The translations under genes were made by a program, and so were the position numbers. Under the pieces are notes generated by a model. That model searched no databases. It was not told where the DNA came from and worked only from the letters and a program-made list of their open reading frames with translations. This document shows, in pieces, positions 41,023-49,555 of a stretch of DNA of 50,480 nt (positions are counted from its first letter, which is position 1; each line of letters begins with the position of its first letter). The stretch is taken from the NCBI GenBank assembly GCA_045651685.1, contig JAZRSV010000012.1, positions 1-50,480 on the forward strand. Direction: 5' to 3'. Source of the stretch: CAKVLS01 sp045651685. GTDB taxonomy: Bacteria; Bacillota; Clostridia; Christensenellales; UBA1242.

Positions 41023-43701
41023 ATGGGCTTATTTTCATTTTTTAGTTCTGACAATAAAAGAAACTTAAAACAACTAGAAAAAATTGCTACCAAAGTAGAA
41101 GCTTTGGAGCCAGTCTATGCTGCAAAAAAAGACATAGAACTTATGAAGACTACAAAAGTCTTAAAAGATAGATTAGCAAAAGGTGAAACCTTAAACGATA
41201 TTTTGCCAGATGCTTATGCCCTTGTTAGAGAAGCAAGCTGGCGTGTACTGGGCATGAAACACTTTCATGTGCAAATTTTGGGTGGTATAGCATTGCACCA
41301 AGGTCGTATCGCCGAGATGCGTACTGGTGAAGGTAAAACCCTTGTTGCAACATTGCCAACATATCTTAATGCTCTTTCTGGCAAAGGTGTGCATGTTGTC
41401 ACTGTCAACGAATATCTTGCAAAGCGTGACGCCGAATGGATGGGTAAAGTTCACAAATTCTTGGGTCTTACCGTTGGTGTTTCTGTAAGCGACATGGACG
41501 AATCTGCAAAGAGAGAAGCTTACAACTGCGATATTACATATTGTACTAACAATGAGCTTGGCTTTGACTATTTGAGAGACAACATGGTTCAAGAAAAATC
41601 TCAAAAAGTTCAAAGAGGCCACAACTTTGCCATTGTCGACGAGGTTGATAGTATCTTGATAGACGAGGCAAGAACTCCTCTTATTATTAGTGGTAGAGGT
41701 CTTAAGTCTAGCGACACTTATTATACAGCGCAACGCTTTGTAAAAGGTCTAAAGGAAGAAGAAGACTACGAAATAGACGAAAAGTTAAAAGCTGTCACCT
41801 TGACCGAACAAGGTATCGAAAAGGCAGAAAGGTTTTTTAAGATAGAAAGTTTGTCTGACATTAACCACCTAGAGTTAAACCATCACATCAACAACGCTCT
41901 TCGTGCTAACTTTACCATGAAGAGAGACAATAATTACATTGTTAAAGATGGCGAAATTGTTATCGTTGATGAGTTTACAGGTCGTTTGATGCCTGGTCGT
42001 AGATATAGCGAAGGTTTGCACCAAGCTATCGAAGCTAAAGAAGGCGTAAAAATAAAAGACGAAAACAAAACTTTAGCAACAATTACCTTCCAAAACTATT
42101 TTAGATTGTATCGCAAGTTGAGTGGTATGACAGGTACTGCAAAGACAGAAGAAGGCGAGTTTAATGGTATTTATAAACTGGATGTTGTGGTTATTCCAAC
42201 CAACTTACCAGTAGTAAGAAAAGATGCTCCCGATATTATCTATACAACCGAAGCTGGCAAAATCAGAGCTGTTGTAGAAGAAATAAAAGAAGCTAACAAA
42301 ACAGGTAGACCAATACTTGTTGGTACTATCACTGTAGAAAAGAGTGAAACTATAAGCGAAGCTCTTAAAAAAGAAAAAATTAAGCATGTTGTATTGAACG
42401 CAAAAAATCACGAACAAGAGTCAGAAATCGTTGCTCAAGCAGGTCGTATGGGCGCTGTGACTATAGCAACAAACATGGCTGGTCGTGGTACCGACATTTT
42501 GCTTGGTGGCAACCCAGAATATCTTGCAAAAAAAGCCCTAAAAGAACAAGGCCATAACGAAGCAGAAATTAACCTTGCTACAAGTTATTCTACATCACTA
42601 AGCGAAGAAATGAAGGCGCTAAAAGAAAAATACAATCAATTGTATCAAGAATTTAAGAAAACAACCGACGCCGAAAAACAACAAGTTAGAGATCTTGGTG
42701 GTTTGTATATTATTGGTACAGAGCGTCACGAAAGTAGGCGTATCGACAACCAGTTGCGTGGTAGAGCTGGCCGTCAAGGTGACCCTGGTTCTAGTGTGTT
42801 CTATGTTTCTATGGAAGACGACCTAATCAGACGCTTTGGTGGAGACAGAATGAAGAGCATTGCTAACTTCTTTAAGATAGATGATACAGTGCCATTCCAG
42901 ATCAAACTTTTGTCAAAACAAATCGAAAATGCACAACGCAAAATCGAAGCTCAAAACTATGCAAGTCGTAAGTTTGTATTAGAGTATGACGATGTTATGA
43001 ACAAACAGCGTGAAATTGTCTATGGTGAGCGCAACAAAGTTCTTGATGGACAAGATATTCACGAAGAAGTTTTGTCAATGTTCCCAGATGTAGTTGGTCG
43101 TATAGTATATGGTTGCCTTGACGAAGATAAACCTTACTTTGAGTGGAAGTTAGACGACATTAACACTGCTTTAGAAGATAGACTTTTTGCGAAGGGTACT
43201 AACCTAATTGACGAAAAGTTTATAGAAGATTGTGATGTCGAAGATGTATACAAAAAAGTTCTAAAAATAGTACAAGAAAAATACGAAGGTATCAAGGCAG
43301 AAGCTGACAAATATGGCTATGACTTTGCTAAGTTCGAAAGATATTTCTTGCTTCGTGTAGTTGATGTTTTGTGGATGGATCATATCGATGCTATGAACAT
43401 CTTAAAAAATGAAATAGGCCTACTTGCATATGGTCAAAAAGATCCTCTTGTAGCATACAAGAGAGAAGGCTTTGAGATGTTTGACAAGATGGTTGAGCGT
43501 ATTAGAGAAGATGTTTGTACATTCTTAATTAATGTACAAGTAAGTGCTCCACCAGAAATCAAACAAGCACCAAAAGTACAAACGAACACAAACGACAGCA
43601 AATTTGTCCAAGCAAAAAATGATAAAGTTGCTGGTCGTAATGACCCTTGCCCATGTGGTAGTGGCAAAAAGTACAAACACTGCTGTGGCAAAGAAAAATA
43701 A
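41023..43701 (+). CDS. secA: Preprotein translocase ATPase SecA
   Basis: This 892-residue motor drives export of unfolded proteins through SecYEG. Walker A is MRTGEGKT, and Walker B and the DEAD-like box are seen in VDEVDSILIDEARTP. The helicase motifs in TNMAGRGTDI and the RGRAGRQGDPG loop follow. The C-terminus has the SEC-C zinc motif CPCGSGKKYKHCC, which binds SecB or ribosomes in other species. ATG 41023 is eight bases after AGGAG; an earlier in-frame codon would add 20 residues including the promoter sequence. prfB follows after 11 bases, the usual Firmicutes order. Confidence 0.97.
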   Translation: MGLFSFFSSDNKRNLKQLEKIATKVEALEPVYAAKKDIELMKTTKVLKDRLAKGETLNDILPDAYALVREASWRVLGMKHFHVQILGGIALHQGRIAEMRTGEGKTLVATLPTYLNALSGKGVHVVTVNEYLAKRDAEWMGKVHKFLGLTVGVSVSDMDESAKREAYNCDITYCTNNELGFDYLRDNMVQEKSQKVQRGHNFAIVDEVDSILIDEARTPLIISGRGLKSSDTYYTAQRFVKGLKEEEDYEIDEKLKAVTLTEQGIEKAERFFKIESLSDINHLELNHHINNALRANFTMKRDNNYIVKDGEIVIVDEFTGRLMPGRRYSEGLHQAIEAKEGVKIKDENKTLATITFQNYFRLYRKLSGMTGTAKTEEGEFNGIYKLDVVVIPTNLPVVRKDAPDIIYTTEAGKIRAVVEEIKEANKTGRPILVGTITVEKSETISEALKKEKIKHVVLNAKNHEQESEIVAQAGRMGAVTIATNMAGRGTDILLGGNPEYLAKKALKEQGHNEAEINLATSYSTSLSEEMKALKEKYNQLYQEFKKTTDAEKQQVRDLGGLYIIGTERHESRRIDNQLRGRAGRQGDPGSSVFYVSMEDDLIRRFGGDRMKSIANFFKIDDTVPFQIKLLSKQIENAQRKIEAQNYASRKFVLEYDDVMNKQREIVYGERNKVLDGQDIHEEVLSMFPDVVGRIVYGCLDEDKPYFEWKLDDINTALEDRLFAKGTNLIDEKFIEDCDVEDVYKKVLKIVQEKYEGIKAEADKYGYDFAKFERYFLLRVVDVLWMDHIDAMNILKNEIGLLAYGQKDPLVAYKREGFEMFDKMVERIREDVCTFLINVQVSAPPEIKQAPKVQTNTNDSKFVQAKNDKVAGRNDPCPCGSGKKYKHCCGKEK

Positions 43702-43712
43702 GGATTTATTGT

Positions 43713-44813
43713 ATGATAATTGACGAACAAGTTTTTAGATATAACAATCTAAAACAAAAAGTACAATATTTTATGAGTGTCTTTGATAAAGAGACACTCA
43801 TTATTTCTATGCAACAAATTAAGCAAGAACAAGAAGATCCTAACTTTTGGAACGACTCAAAAAAAGCAAAAATAACTGGTAAAAAACAAAAAGATGTACA
43901 GTCAAAGCTTGACCTTGTAGATAAGGTAGAATCATTAATTTCTAATATTGATTTTTTAATAGAACTTAATGATGTAGAAAGTTCGCAAGAGCTTGTTGAT
44001 GGTCTAAATAATAGTCTTAATGACCTAGAAAATACCCTAGAAGAGGCAACAATATCAACTTTGCTAAATGGTAAGTATGATGGCAACAACGCTATTTTGA
44101 CCCTACATGCAGGCGCTGGTGGTACCGAAGCTCAAGACTGGGTAAGCATGCTTTATCGTATGTATACACGCTTTTGTGAGAGAGAAGGCTATGCTATCAA
44201 AGTGCTAGATTATTTAGAAGGTGACGATGCTGGCATAAAAAGCGTTTCGTTTATGGTAAGCGGTGACAAAGCATATGGTTATCTAAAAGCCGAAAAAGGT
44301 GTACATCGTTTGGTAAGAATTTCGCCATTTGACGCCAATAGTCGTAGGCATACAAGTTTTGCTAGCCTTGATGTTATGCCGGAGATTGATGATGACGAAG
44401 ATATTGTTATTAATAGCGAAGACCTAAAGGTAGATACATTTCGTTCTTCTGGTGCTGGTGGTCAGCATGTTAATAAGACCGAATCTGCTATTCGTATAAC
44501 ACATATACCTACAGGCATTGTAGTTGCATGTCAAACAGAAAGATCTCAAATACAAAACAGAGAAACTGCAATGAGTATGCTAAAGAGTAAACTTATAGCA
44601 AAAAGAGAAGAAGAACTTGCCCAAACCTTGTCAAATATACAAGGCGAACTAAAAAAGATCGAATGGGGCAGTCAAATTCGTTCATATGTTTTTTGTCCTT
44701 ATACTTTGGTCAAAGATCATCGTACTGGATACGAAAATTCTAACATAACAGTTGTTATGGATGGAGATATCAAACCATATATTTTGGATTATCTAAAAAA
44801 GTCACAATCATAG
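43713..44813 (+). CDS. prfB: Peptide chain release factor RF2, encoded without a frameshift
   Basis: The 366-residue protein releases nascent chains at UAA and UGA codons. The stop-codon recognition region is present (VRISPFDANSRRHTSF, with the RF2-type SPF tripeptide) and the catalytic GGQ is in SGAGGQHVNK. RF2 genes in most bacteria need a +1 frameshift at CTT TGA C near codon 25. Here the reading frame is continuous and passes the equivalent position as GTC TTT GAT. The sequence CTTTGAT still occurs, but out of phase. AAGGA precedes the ATG. It is cotranscribed with secA. Confidence 0.96.
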   Translation: MIIDEQVFRYNNLKQKVQYFMSVFDKETLIISMQQIKQEQEDPNFWNDSKKAKITGKKQKDVQSKLDLVDKVESLISNIDFLIELNDVESSQELVDGLNNSLNDLENTLEEATISTLLNGKYDGNNAILTLHAGAGGTEAQDWVSMLYRMYTRFCEREGYAIKVLDYLEGDDAGIKSVSFMVSGDKAYGYLKAEKGVHRLVRISPFDANSRRHTSFASLDVMPEIDDDEDIVINSEDLKVDTFRSSGAGGQHVNKTESAIRITHIPTGIVVACQTERSQIQNRETAMSMLKSKLIAKREEELAQTLSNIQGELKKIEWGSQIRSYVFCPYTLVKDHRTGYENSNITVVMDGDIKPYILDYLKKSQS

Positions 44814-44825
44814 TGACTTTTTTTT
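44797..44825 (+). terminator. Intrinsic terminator of secA-prfB
   Basis: AAAAGTCAC (44797-44805) pairs with GTGACTTTT (44813-44821) over the stop codon, followed by T residues. Confidence 0.9.
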
Positions 44826-44886
44826 GTTTTTGTTTTGAAAAAGTTTTTTGTGTGTGTTATTATTTTTTTGTAGGAGAATATTAAGT

Positions 44887-45681
44887 ATGTTAGGTGCAAT
44901 TATAGGCGATATTGCTGGATCAAAATACGAAAACAACAATATCAAACATATTGATTTTAAGCTGCTAGATAAAGACTGTCATTTTACAGATGATACCGTT
45001 TGTACATTGGCTGTTGCAAAGTCGCTAGTTGAATGTAATGGCGATTATATTGATCTGCAACAAAAAGTTGCCCAAAACCTAAAAAGTTTGTGCACAATGT
45101 ATGACGGCGTTGGCTATGGCAAAAAGTTTTTAGAGTGGTTGAGTTTAGAAAATCCCGAACCATATGAGAGCTTTGGCAATGGTGCTGCGATGAGAGTAAG
45201 CCCAGTTAGTTATGTTGCACAAAATATAGATCAAGTAAAAGCCCTTGCATACAAAGTCACAAGCGTGACGCACAACTCCAAGCAAGCACTAAAAGCGGGT
45301 GAGTGCATAGCTGTATGTGTTTTTATGGCGCGCAAAGGTTTTAGCAAGACAGAAATAAAAAAATATGTACAAGAAAATTATTACAATTTAGACTTTGATA
45401 TCGAAGAATTGCGCAAAAACTATACTTATGATTCAACATGTGATGGCAGCGTGCCACAAGCAATATTTTGCTTTTTGAAAGGTAAATCTTTTGAGCATAG
45501 TATAAAGCTTGCTATTTCGATAGGTGGCGATAGCGATACTATAGCGTGTATTACTGGTGCGATTGCTCAAGGTTATTATGATGTGCCATATCTAACAGCA
45601 ATGGCAGCACTAAAGTATTTGCCACAATCTTTGCAAGATATATATTATAATTTTGTAGAAACTTTTAGACGCGCCTGGTAA
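44887..45681 (+). CDS. ADP-ribosylglycohydrolase family protein
   Basis: This 264-residue all-alpha enzyme of the DraG/ARH family removes ADP-ribose from proteins or small molecules. Metal-binding motifs are seen as GAIIGDIAGS near the start, FTDDTV, and the C-terminal IGGDSDTIACITGAIAQ. GNGAAMRVSPV, conserved in the family, lies in between. ATG 44887 is ten bases after AGGAG; a longer frame from 44848 would include the ribosome binding site. No ADP-ribosyltransferase or DarT-like toxin gene is seen nearby, so the target is unknown. Confidence 0.9.
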   Translation: MLGAIIGDIAGSKYENNNIKHIDFKLLDKDCHFTDDTVCTLAVAKSLVECNGDYIDLQQKVAQNLKSLCTMYDGVGYGKKFLEWLSLENPEPYESFGNGAAMRVSPVSYVAQNIDQVKALAYKVTSVTHNSKQALKAGECIAVCVFMARKGFSKTEIKKYVQENYYNLDFDIEELRKNYTYDSTCDGSVPQAIFCFLKGKSFEHSIKLAISIGGDSDTIACITGAIAQGYYDVPYLTAMAALKYLPQSLQDIYYNFVETFRRAW

Positions 45682-45693
45682 AAAACTGCTATA

Positions 45694-45721
45694 TTGACAT
45701 CTCTTTAGTATATGGTATAAT
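45694..45721 (+). promoter_or_regulatory. Perfect consensus promoter of the microprotein cassette
   Basis: TTGACA (45694-45699), a 16-base spacer and TGG-TATAAT (hexamer 45716-45721): both hexamers are perfect and the -10 is extended. It is among the strongest promoters in the window. Confidence 0.85.
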
Positions 45722-45747
45722 TAAAGTATCGATAGGAGATGTTAGAT

Positions 45748-45810
45748 ATGGAATTTTTTGGAATAATGCTTATAGCGTATGTTATATTGTTTTGTTTTAG
45801 AAAAGTTTAG
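45748..45810 (+). CDS. 20-residue membrane microprotein
   Basis: The frame encodes MEFFGIMLIAYVILFCFRKV, a single hydrophobic helix with a basic C-terminal end, the shape of small membrane-inserted regulators or type I toxins. Translation is strongly supported: AGGAGAT lies 7-13 bases before the ATG. The gene has its own consensus promoter (45694-45721) and its own terminator (45828-45861), so the whole unit is about 170 bases. No antisense RNA promoter was clear on the minus strand. I recognise no family. It lies between the ADP-ribosylglycohydrolase and phosphoglucomutase genes. Confidence 0.7.
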   Translation: MEFFGIMLIAYVILFCFRKV

Positions 45811-45827
45811 TTTATTATAAAAAAATA

Positions 45828-45861
45828 AAAATCTTGCAAAAAAAATTGCAAGATTTTTTTT
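45828..45861 (+). terminator. Terminator of the microprotein cassette
   Basis: AAAATCTTGCAA (45828-45839) pairs with TTGCAAGATTTT (45846-45857), followed by T residues: a perfect 12-bp stem. Confidence 0.92.
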
Positions 45862-45894
45862 ATTAAAATTGTAGGTGAAATAGAGCGTTTATAG

Positions 45895-45900
45895 TATAAT
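45895..45900 (+). promoter_or_regulatory. Likely -10 of the phosphoglucomutase gene
   Basis: TATAAT (45895-45900) lies seven bases before AGGAG. The -35 is unclear (TTGTAG at 45869-45874 is 20 bases away). The leader would be about 16 bases. Confidence 0.4.
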
Positions 45901-45922
45901 AAAAACAGGAGTGAAATTAATT

Positions 45923-47578
45923 ATGGATTATATGAAAACTTTTGAACTTTGGCAACAAAATGTCAAAGATGCATCATTAAAAAAACAATTGCAAAAAATG
46001 CAAGACGACCAAGCTGCTATCGAAAATGCTTTTTATAAAGATTTGGAGTTTGGTACTGCAGGTTTGCGTGGCACAATAGGTGTTGGTACAAACTGTCTAA
46101 ATATATACACAATTATGCGTACTACCATGGGAGTTGCGCTATATATGCAAAACAACGGTTTGCAAAAAGTTGCAATTAGCTATGATAGTCGTATCAAGTC
46201 AAAGTTATTTGCCGAAGTTGCAAGTAGAGTACTAAATAGTCAAGGTATAACAACATATCTTGCAGATGATTGCATGCCAACCCCATTTTGTTCTTATATG
46301 ACAAGATACTATGGCTGTGGTCTTGGTATTATGATTACTGCAAGTCATAACCCAAAAATTTATAATGGTTATAAAGTATATAGCGCTGATGGTGCACAAT
46401 TGTTAGAAGAACCATCTTACGAAGTTTCGCAGTATGTAGAAAAGGTTAATCCTTTTGAGATTAAGATAAAAAGCTTGGCATATTATCAAAAACAAGGTTT
46501 GGTAAAATATATTGACCAAGAAATAATTGATAGTTATTTAGCAGAAGTAAAAAAACAAAGTCAAAACAAAATGCAAGAGCTAAAAGTTGTTTATACACCA
46601 CTAAATGGTACTGGTTATAAATTAGTTCCTGCAGTATTAAAACAATGCGGACTAACAGTTGATGTTGTAGAAGTTCAAGGTTATCCAAATGGCAACTTTA
46701 CAACTTGTCCAAAACCAAACCCAGAAAAAGCCGAAGCTTTGGCACTTGCTATAAAGTTAGCTAAACAAAACGACTCTGACATTGTTCTTGCTACAGACCC
46801 AGACTGCGACAGAGTTGGTATTGCTGTAAAAAACAATGGTCAATACACATTGTTTACTGGCAACGAAGTAGGTGCATTGCTTGCTGATTATATCTTGGGC
46901 AATTTGCAAAAACAAGGCAAACTTAACGGTGAGCAATTTATTGTAAAATCATTGGTGTCTACCTCTTTAGCTGATAGAGTAGCAGAAACTTATGGTGCAA
47001 AATGTATTAATGTTTTGACAGGCTTTAAGTATATCGGCAATTATATTTACAAGCAAGAGTTGCAAGGCAAACAAGATAACTTTGTATTTGGCTTTGAAGA
47101 AAGTTATGGTTATCTTGCTGGTAGCTATGTTAGAGACAAAGATGCCGTGCTTGCAAGTATGTTAATCTGCGAGATGGCTAGTGTGTACAAACAACAAGGC
47201 AAAACCTTGGTTGACAAACTTAACGAATTGTATAACAAATTTGGTTATTACAAACATGTTGTTAACACTTACGAATTTGCTGGTGCTAGTGGCAACAAAA
47301 AGATGAAACAAATGCTAGATGAATTAAGACAAAATCCAATAAAAAATATTGACTACCTAACAGTGACAAACTTTACAGATTATCTAACTCAAACAATATT
47401 TGACTTGCCAAAAGCAAACATGATGATATTTGATTTGGACAATGGTGGTAGTTTAATTGTTAGACCTTCTGGCACAGAACCATTAATCAAAACATATATC
47501 ACAGTAAATAAAAATCCAGAAGTTAATGCAAAAGATATTTTAACAATACAAAATTTCTTAAAAAATTATTTCAAATAA
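45923..47578 (+). CDS. pgcA: Alpha-phosphoglucomutase/phosphomannomutase
   Basis: This 551-residue alpha-D-phosphohexomutase interconverts hexose 1- and 6-phosphates. The phosphoserine loop is GIMITASHNPKIYNGYKVY, the metal loop is ATDPDCDRVG, the sugar-binding loop is FGFEESYGYLAG and the phosphate-binding loop is RPSGTEPLIKTYI. Length and N-terminus (TFELWQQNV, then GTAGLRGTIG) match the PgcA/PGM2-like group of Firmicutes. It links glycolysis to UDP-glucose and polysaccharide synthesis. ATG 45923 is preceded by AGGAG at 45907-45911. It is a single gene with a terminator. Confidence 0.94.
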   Translation: MDYMKTFELWQQNVKDASLKKQLQKMQDDQAAIENAFYKDLEFGTAGLRGTIGVGTNCLNIYTIMRTTMGVALYMQNNGLQKVAISYDSRIKSKLFAEVASRVLNSQGITTYLADDCMPTPFCSYMTRYYGCGLGIMITASHNPKIYNGYKVYSADGAQLLEEPSYEVSQYVEKVNPFEIKIKSLAYYQKQGLVKYIDQEIIDSYLAEVKKQSQNKMQELKVVYTPLNGTGYKLVPAVLKQCGLTVDVVEVQGYPNGNFTTCPKPNPEKAEALALAIKLAKQNDSDIVLATDPDCDRVGIAVKNNGQYTLFTGNEVGALLADYILGNLQKQGKLNGEQFIVKSLVSTSLADRVAETYGAKCINVLTGFKYIGNYIYKQELQGKQDNFVFGFEESYGYLAGSYVRDKDAVLASMLICEMASVYKQQGKTLVDKLNELYNKFGYYKHVVNTYEFAGASGNKKMKQMLDELRQNPIKNIDYLTVTNFTDYLTQTIFDLPKANMMIFDLDNGGSLIVRPSGTEPLIKTYITVNKNPEVNAKDILTIQNFLKNYFK

Positions 47579-47585
47579 AAAAATA

Positions 47586-47610
47586 AAATACGGCATCGCC
47601 GTATTTTTTT
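47586..47610 (+). terminator. Intrinsic terminator of the phosphoglucomutase gene
   Basis: AAATACGGC (47586-47594) pairs with GCCGTATTT (47598-47606), followed by T residues. Confidence 0.92.
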
Positions 47611-47613
47611 GTT

Positions 47614-47846
47614 GCACAATATATAAAAATGCCAAAAAATATAGCAAAAATACATTAAAAATGCCCCCGACCACATGGTCGTAAGGGCATTTTACTATAA
47701 AACTATGTAGTTTGATTGATTTTTTGCCCTGTCATTTTTAATAAAAAGCCTATACAAAAAACATAACAAAGTCGACTGCCGGGTCGAATTTTTGCATATT
47801 TGTTAGAAGTTTAGGGCACAAAAGCAAATTTTATTTTGTAAAATGT
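47614..47846. other. Structured intergenic region without a recognised gene
   Basis: The gap from 47579 to 47920 has no convincing coding frame. After the terminator it contains a GC-richer hairpin (AAAATGCCC 47658-47666 with GGGCATTTT 47685-47693, inner stem CGACC/GGTCG, loop ACAT). An inverted repeat AAACTA-TG-TAGTTT follows (47700-47713), then TGCCCT and AGGGCA about 85 bases apart. On the minus strand the hairpin is followed by TTTTTAATG, so it could terminate an unannotated minus-strand RNA, but I see no good promoter for one. Confidence 0.4.
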
Positions 47847-47875
47847 TTGCCAAAAGTATTTGTCAATAGTATAAT
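47847..47875 (+). promoter_or_regulatory. Promoter of the HTH-membrane protein operon
   Basis: TTGCCA (47847-47852), a 17-base spacer and TATAAT (47870-47875). The leader is about 40 bases. Confidence 0.7.
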
Positions 47876-47920
47876 ACTTTTGTTAATATATTATAATTTA
47901 TAATACAATGAGGGAAATTT

Positions 47921-49555
47921 ATGAGTATTATTGGTGACAACATAAAGTTCTTGAGAGAGCATCATAAGTTTACTCCTACTGCCGTTGCAAAAAAATTGAA
48001 TATTAATGTTCAAGACTACAATGCATGGGAAAGCGGTTTGCTATTGCCTACAATTGACAGAGTTATGTCTTTGTGTGCAATTTACAAAGTGCAAGCTCCT
48101 ACAGATTTGTTTTCAGAAAGCTTTGTTCAAAATTACAACGCAAAAGAAGTAAAGTCTCTTAAAGAGGCAGCGATCAAAAAAGCTCAAGAAGAAGCTAACT
48201 TTAACGGCTCGGTTAATTCTAAACTAAACTTTGTTATACCTGATGGCTCTTACTATAGCAATCCTTTGTTTTTTACAATTGCGATAGTTTTGGCTTTTGG
48301 TTTGCTTGCAGGATTTTTCTTGCCATGCTTTGCAACCACATCAGGCAAATTTATTGGTTATGTTGCTTTTAACTTTGACCTAGTGACAACAGTGTTGGTT
48401 TATGCTGTGGCTGCGATAACTATTTTGTTTATAGTGCTAGCTTTGAGATTTAATTATAAGATTTTATTTCATAACGAGTTTTATCCAAAACAAGTGGCTG
48501 CAAGAATCAAACTTATATACATTGCTATGCCATTGTTAATTTTGGGTCTTAATATTGCTATCTTTATTATGAACCAAGAAATTTATGACTTGGGCTTGGC
48601 AGTTGTGACAGCTGTTGCAATATGTATGTTTTTAGCATCTATAGCAGCAATCACTTCTATTAAACCTGCAAGGCCAGACTCTATTACATATTCTTATGTT
48701 ATGAAGTTTTCAAAATACCGTATCAAAACTGACGCTCCACGCAAAGCTTTGTTAGTATTTGGCATTATTGGTTTGATATTAAGTTTGGCTAGTGTGGCAC
48801 TATTTGTTATTGAGCTATTTATCAAAGGTGGCGTTATTGGTATGCTTGGTGTAGAGAGCGGTATGATAAAAGACTTCTCTAACATCTTTAAGACTGTATT
48901 TGATCATGTCAACACAGGTATACCAGTTATGGCCGTTCTTGGTGTATGTGCTGCAGGCTTTATTTATTTGCAAGTTGCAGACATTGCATTATCTAATATA
49001 CTAAAAAAACAATTTCACAAAGGCGATATCAAAGCTGATGATGTAAAATATGCAAAGCGTCTTAACATTATCAACCTAGTTATTGGTATATGTGTATATG
49101 TTATGGCATATGCAACAATAATACTTGGTTTGGTATCTAATGCCGATGCAAGATTAGTTGCAGCCGAAAACTACATAGCACCAATACTAACAGGCATAAG
49201 TGCATTTGTAGTTGCAAGACTATCTGTAAATATCAAAGTTCACTTTGTATATCGTGGATCAGAAACAAAAGAAGTGACTGGTTTTAGCGAAGTTCAACTA
49301 GACGAAGAAGCAAAACAAAAAAAATCTGGCAAAAAACCAGCTCAAAAAACAGAACAACAAGAATCTCAACCAAAGGCGCCTGCTAAAGAGCCAAAAAAAG
49401 CAAAAGAACCAAAGGCTAAAAAAGAAGGCAAAACTGGTGAGGTTAATAATCAAGCTGCTGCAGAACAACCTGCTTCAGCTCCAGCACAACCTCAACCTAC
49501 AGTTGCACCTAATGGCAACGCTGCAGATTCTGGCAATAAAGGAGGACAAAACTAA
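47921..49555 (+). CDS. XRE-type HTH domain fused to a polytopic membrane protein
   Basis: The 544-residue protein begins with an XRE/Cro-type helix-turn-helix (about 4-60: GDNIKFLREHHKFTPTAVAKKL, split here by the turn). About eight membrane helices follow (roughly 110-450), then a cytoplasmic tail (about 460-544) of low complexity rich in Lys, Ala, Pro and Gln. A DNA-binding domain attached to a multi-helix membrane part suggests membrane-located gene control or chromosome tethering. I recognise no family for the membrane part. GAGGG precedes the ATG. The stop codon overlaps the next start (TAATG). Confidence 0.8.
   Translation: MSIIGDNIKFLREHHKFTPTAVAKKLNINVQDYNAWESGLLLPTIDRVMSLCAIYKVQAPTDLFSESFVQNYNAKEVKSLKEAAIKKAQEEANFNGSVNSKLNFVIPDGSYYSNPLFFTIAIVLAFGLLAGFFLPCFATTSGKFIGYVAFNFDLVTTVLVYAVAAITILFIVLALRFNYKILFHNEFYPKQVAARIKLIYIAMPLLILGLNIAIFIMNQEIYDLGLAVVTAVAICMFLASIAAITSIKPARPDSITYSYVMKFSKYRIKTDAPRKALLVFGIIGLILSLASVALFVIELFIKGGVIGMLGVESGMIKDFSNIFKTVFDHVNTGIPVMAVLGVCAAGFIYLQVADIALSNILKKQFHKGDIKADDVKYAKRLNIINLVIGICVYVMAYATIILGLVSNADARLVAAENYIAPILTGISAFVVARLSVNIKVHFVYRGSETKEVTGFSEVQLDEEAKQKKSGKKPAQKTEQQESQPKAPAKEPKKAKEPKAKKEGKTGEVNNQAAAEQPASAPAQPQPTVAPNGNAADSGNKGGQN

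Noticed and set aside
41191..41733. A 180-codon open frame on the minus strand
   Set aside because: It lies fully inside secA, whose protein is conserved, and its Cys/Asn-rich translation has no family pattern. It is a shadow of the coding strand.
43781..43787. Programmed frameshift site CTTTGAT in prfB
   Set aside because: The main frame is continuous and the frame that would need the shift has a stop at 43721 and no start, so no frameshift is required.
47727..47818. A tRNA-like stretch with GGGTCGAAT and complementary ends
   Set aside because: There is no D-loop pattern, no anticodon stem and no 7-bp acceptor stem, and the length is off, so it is not a tRNA.
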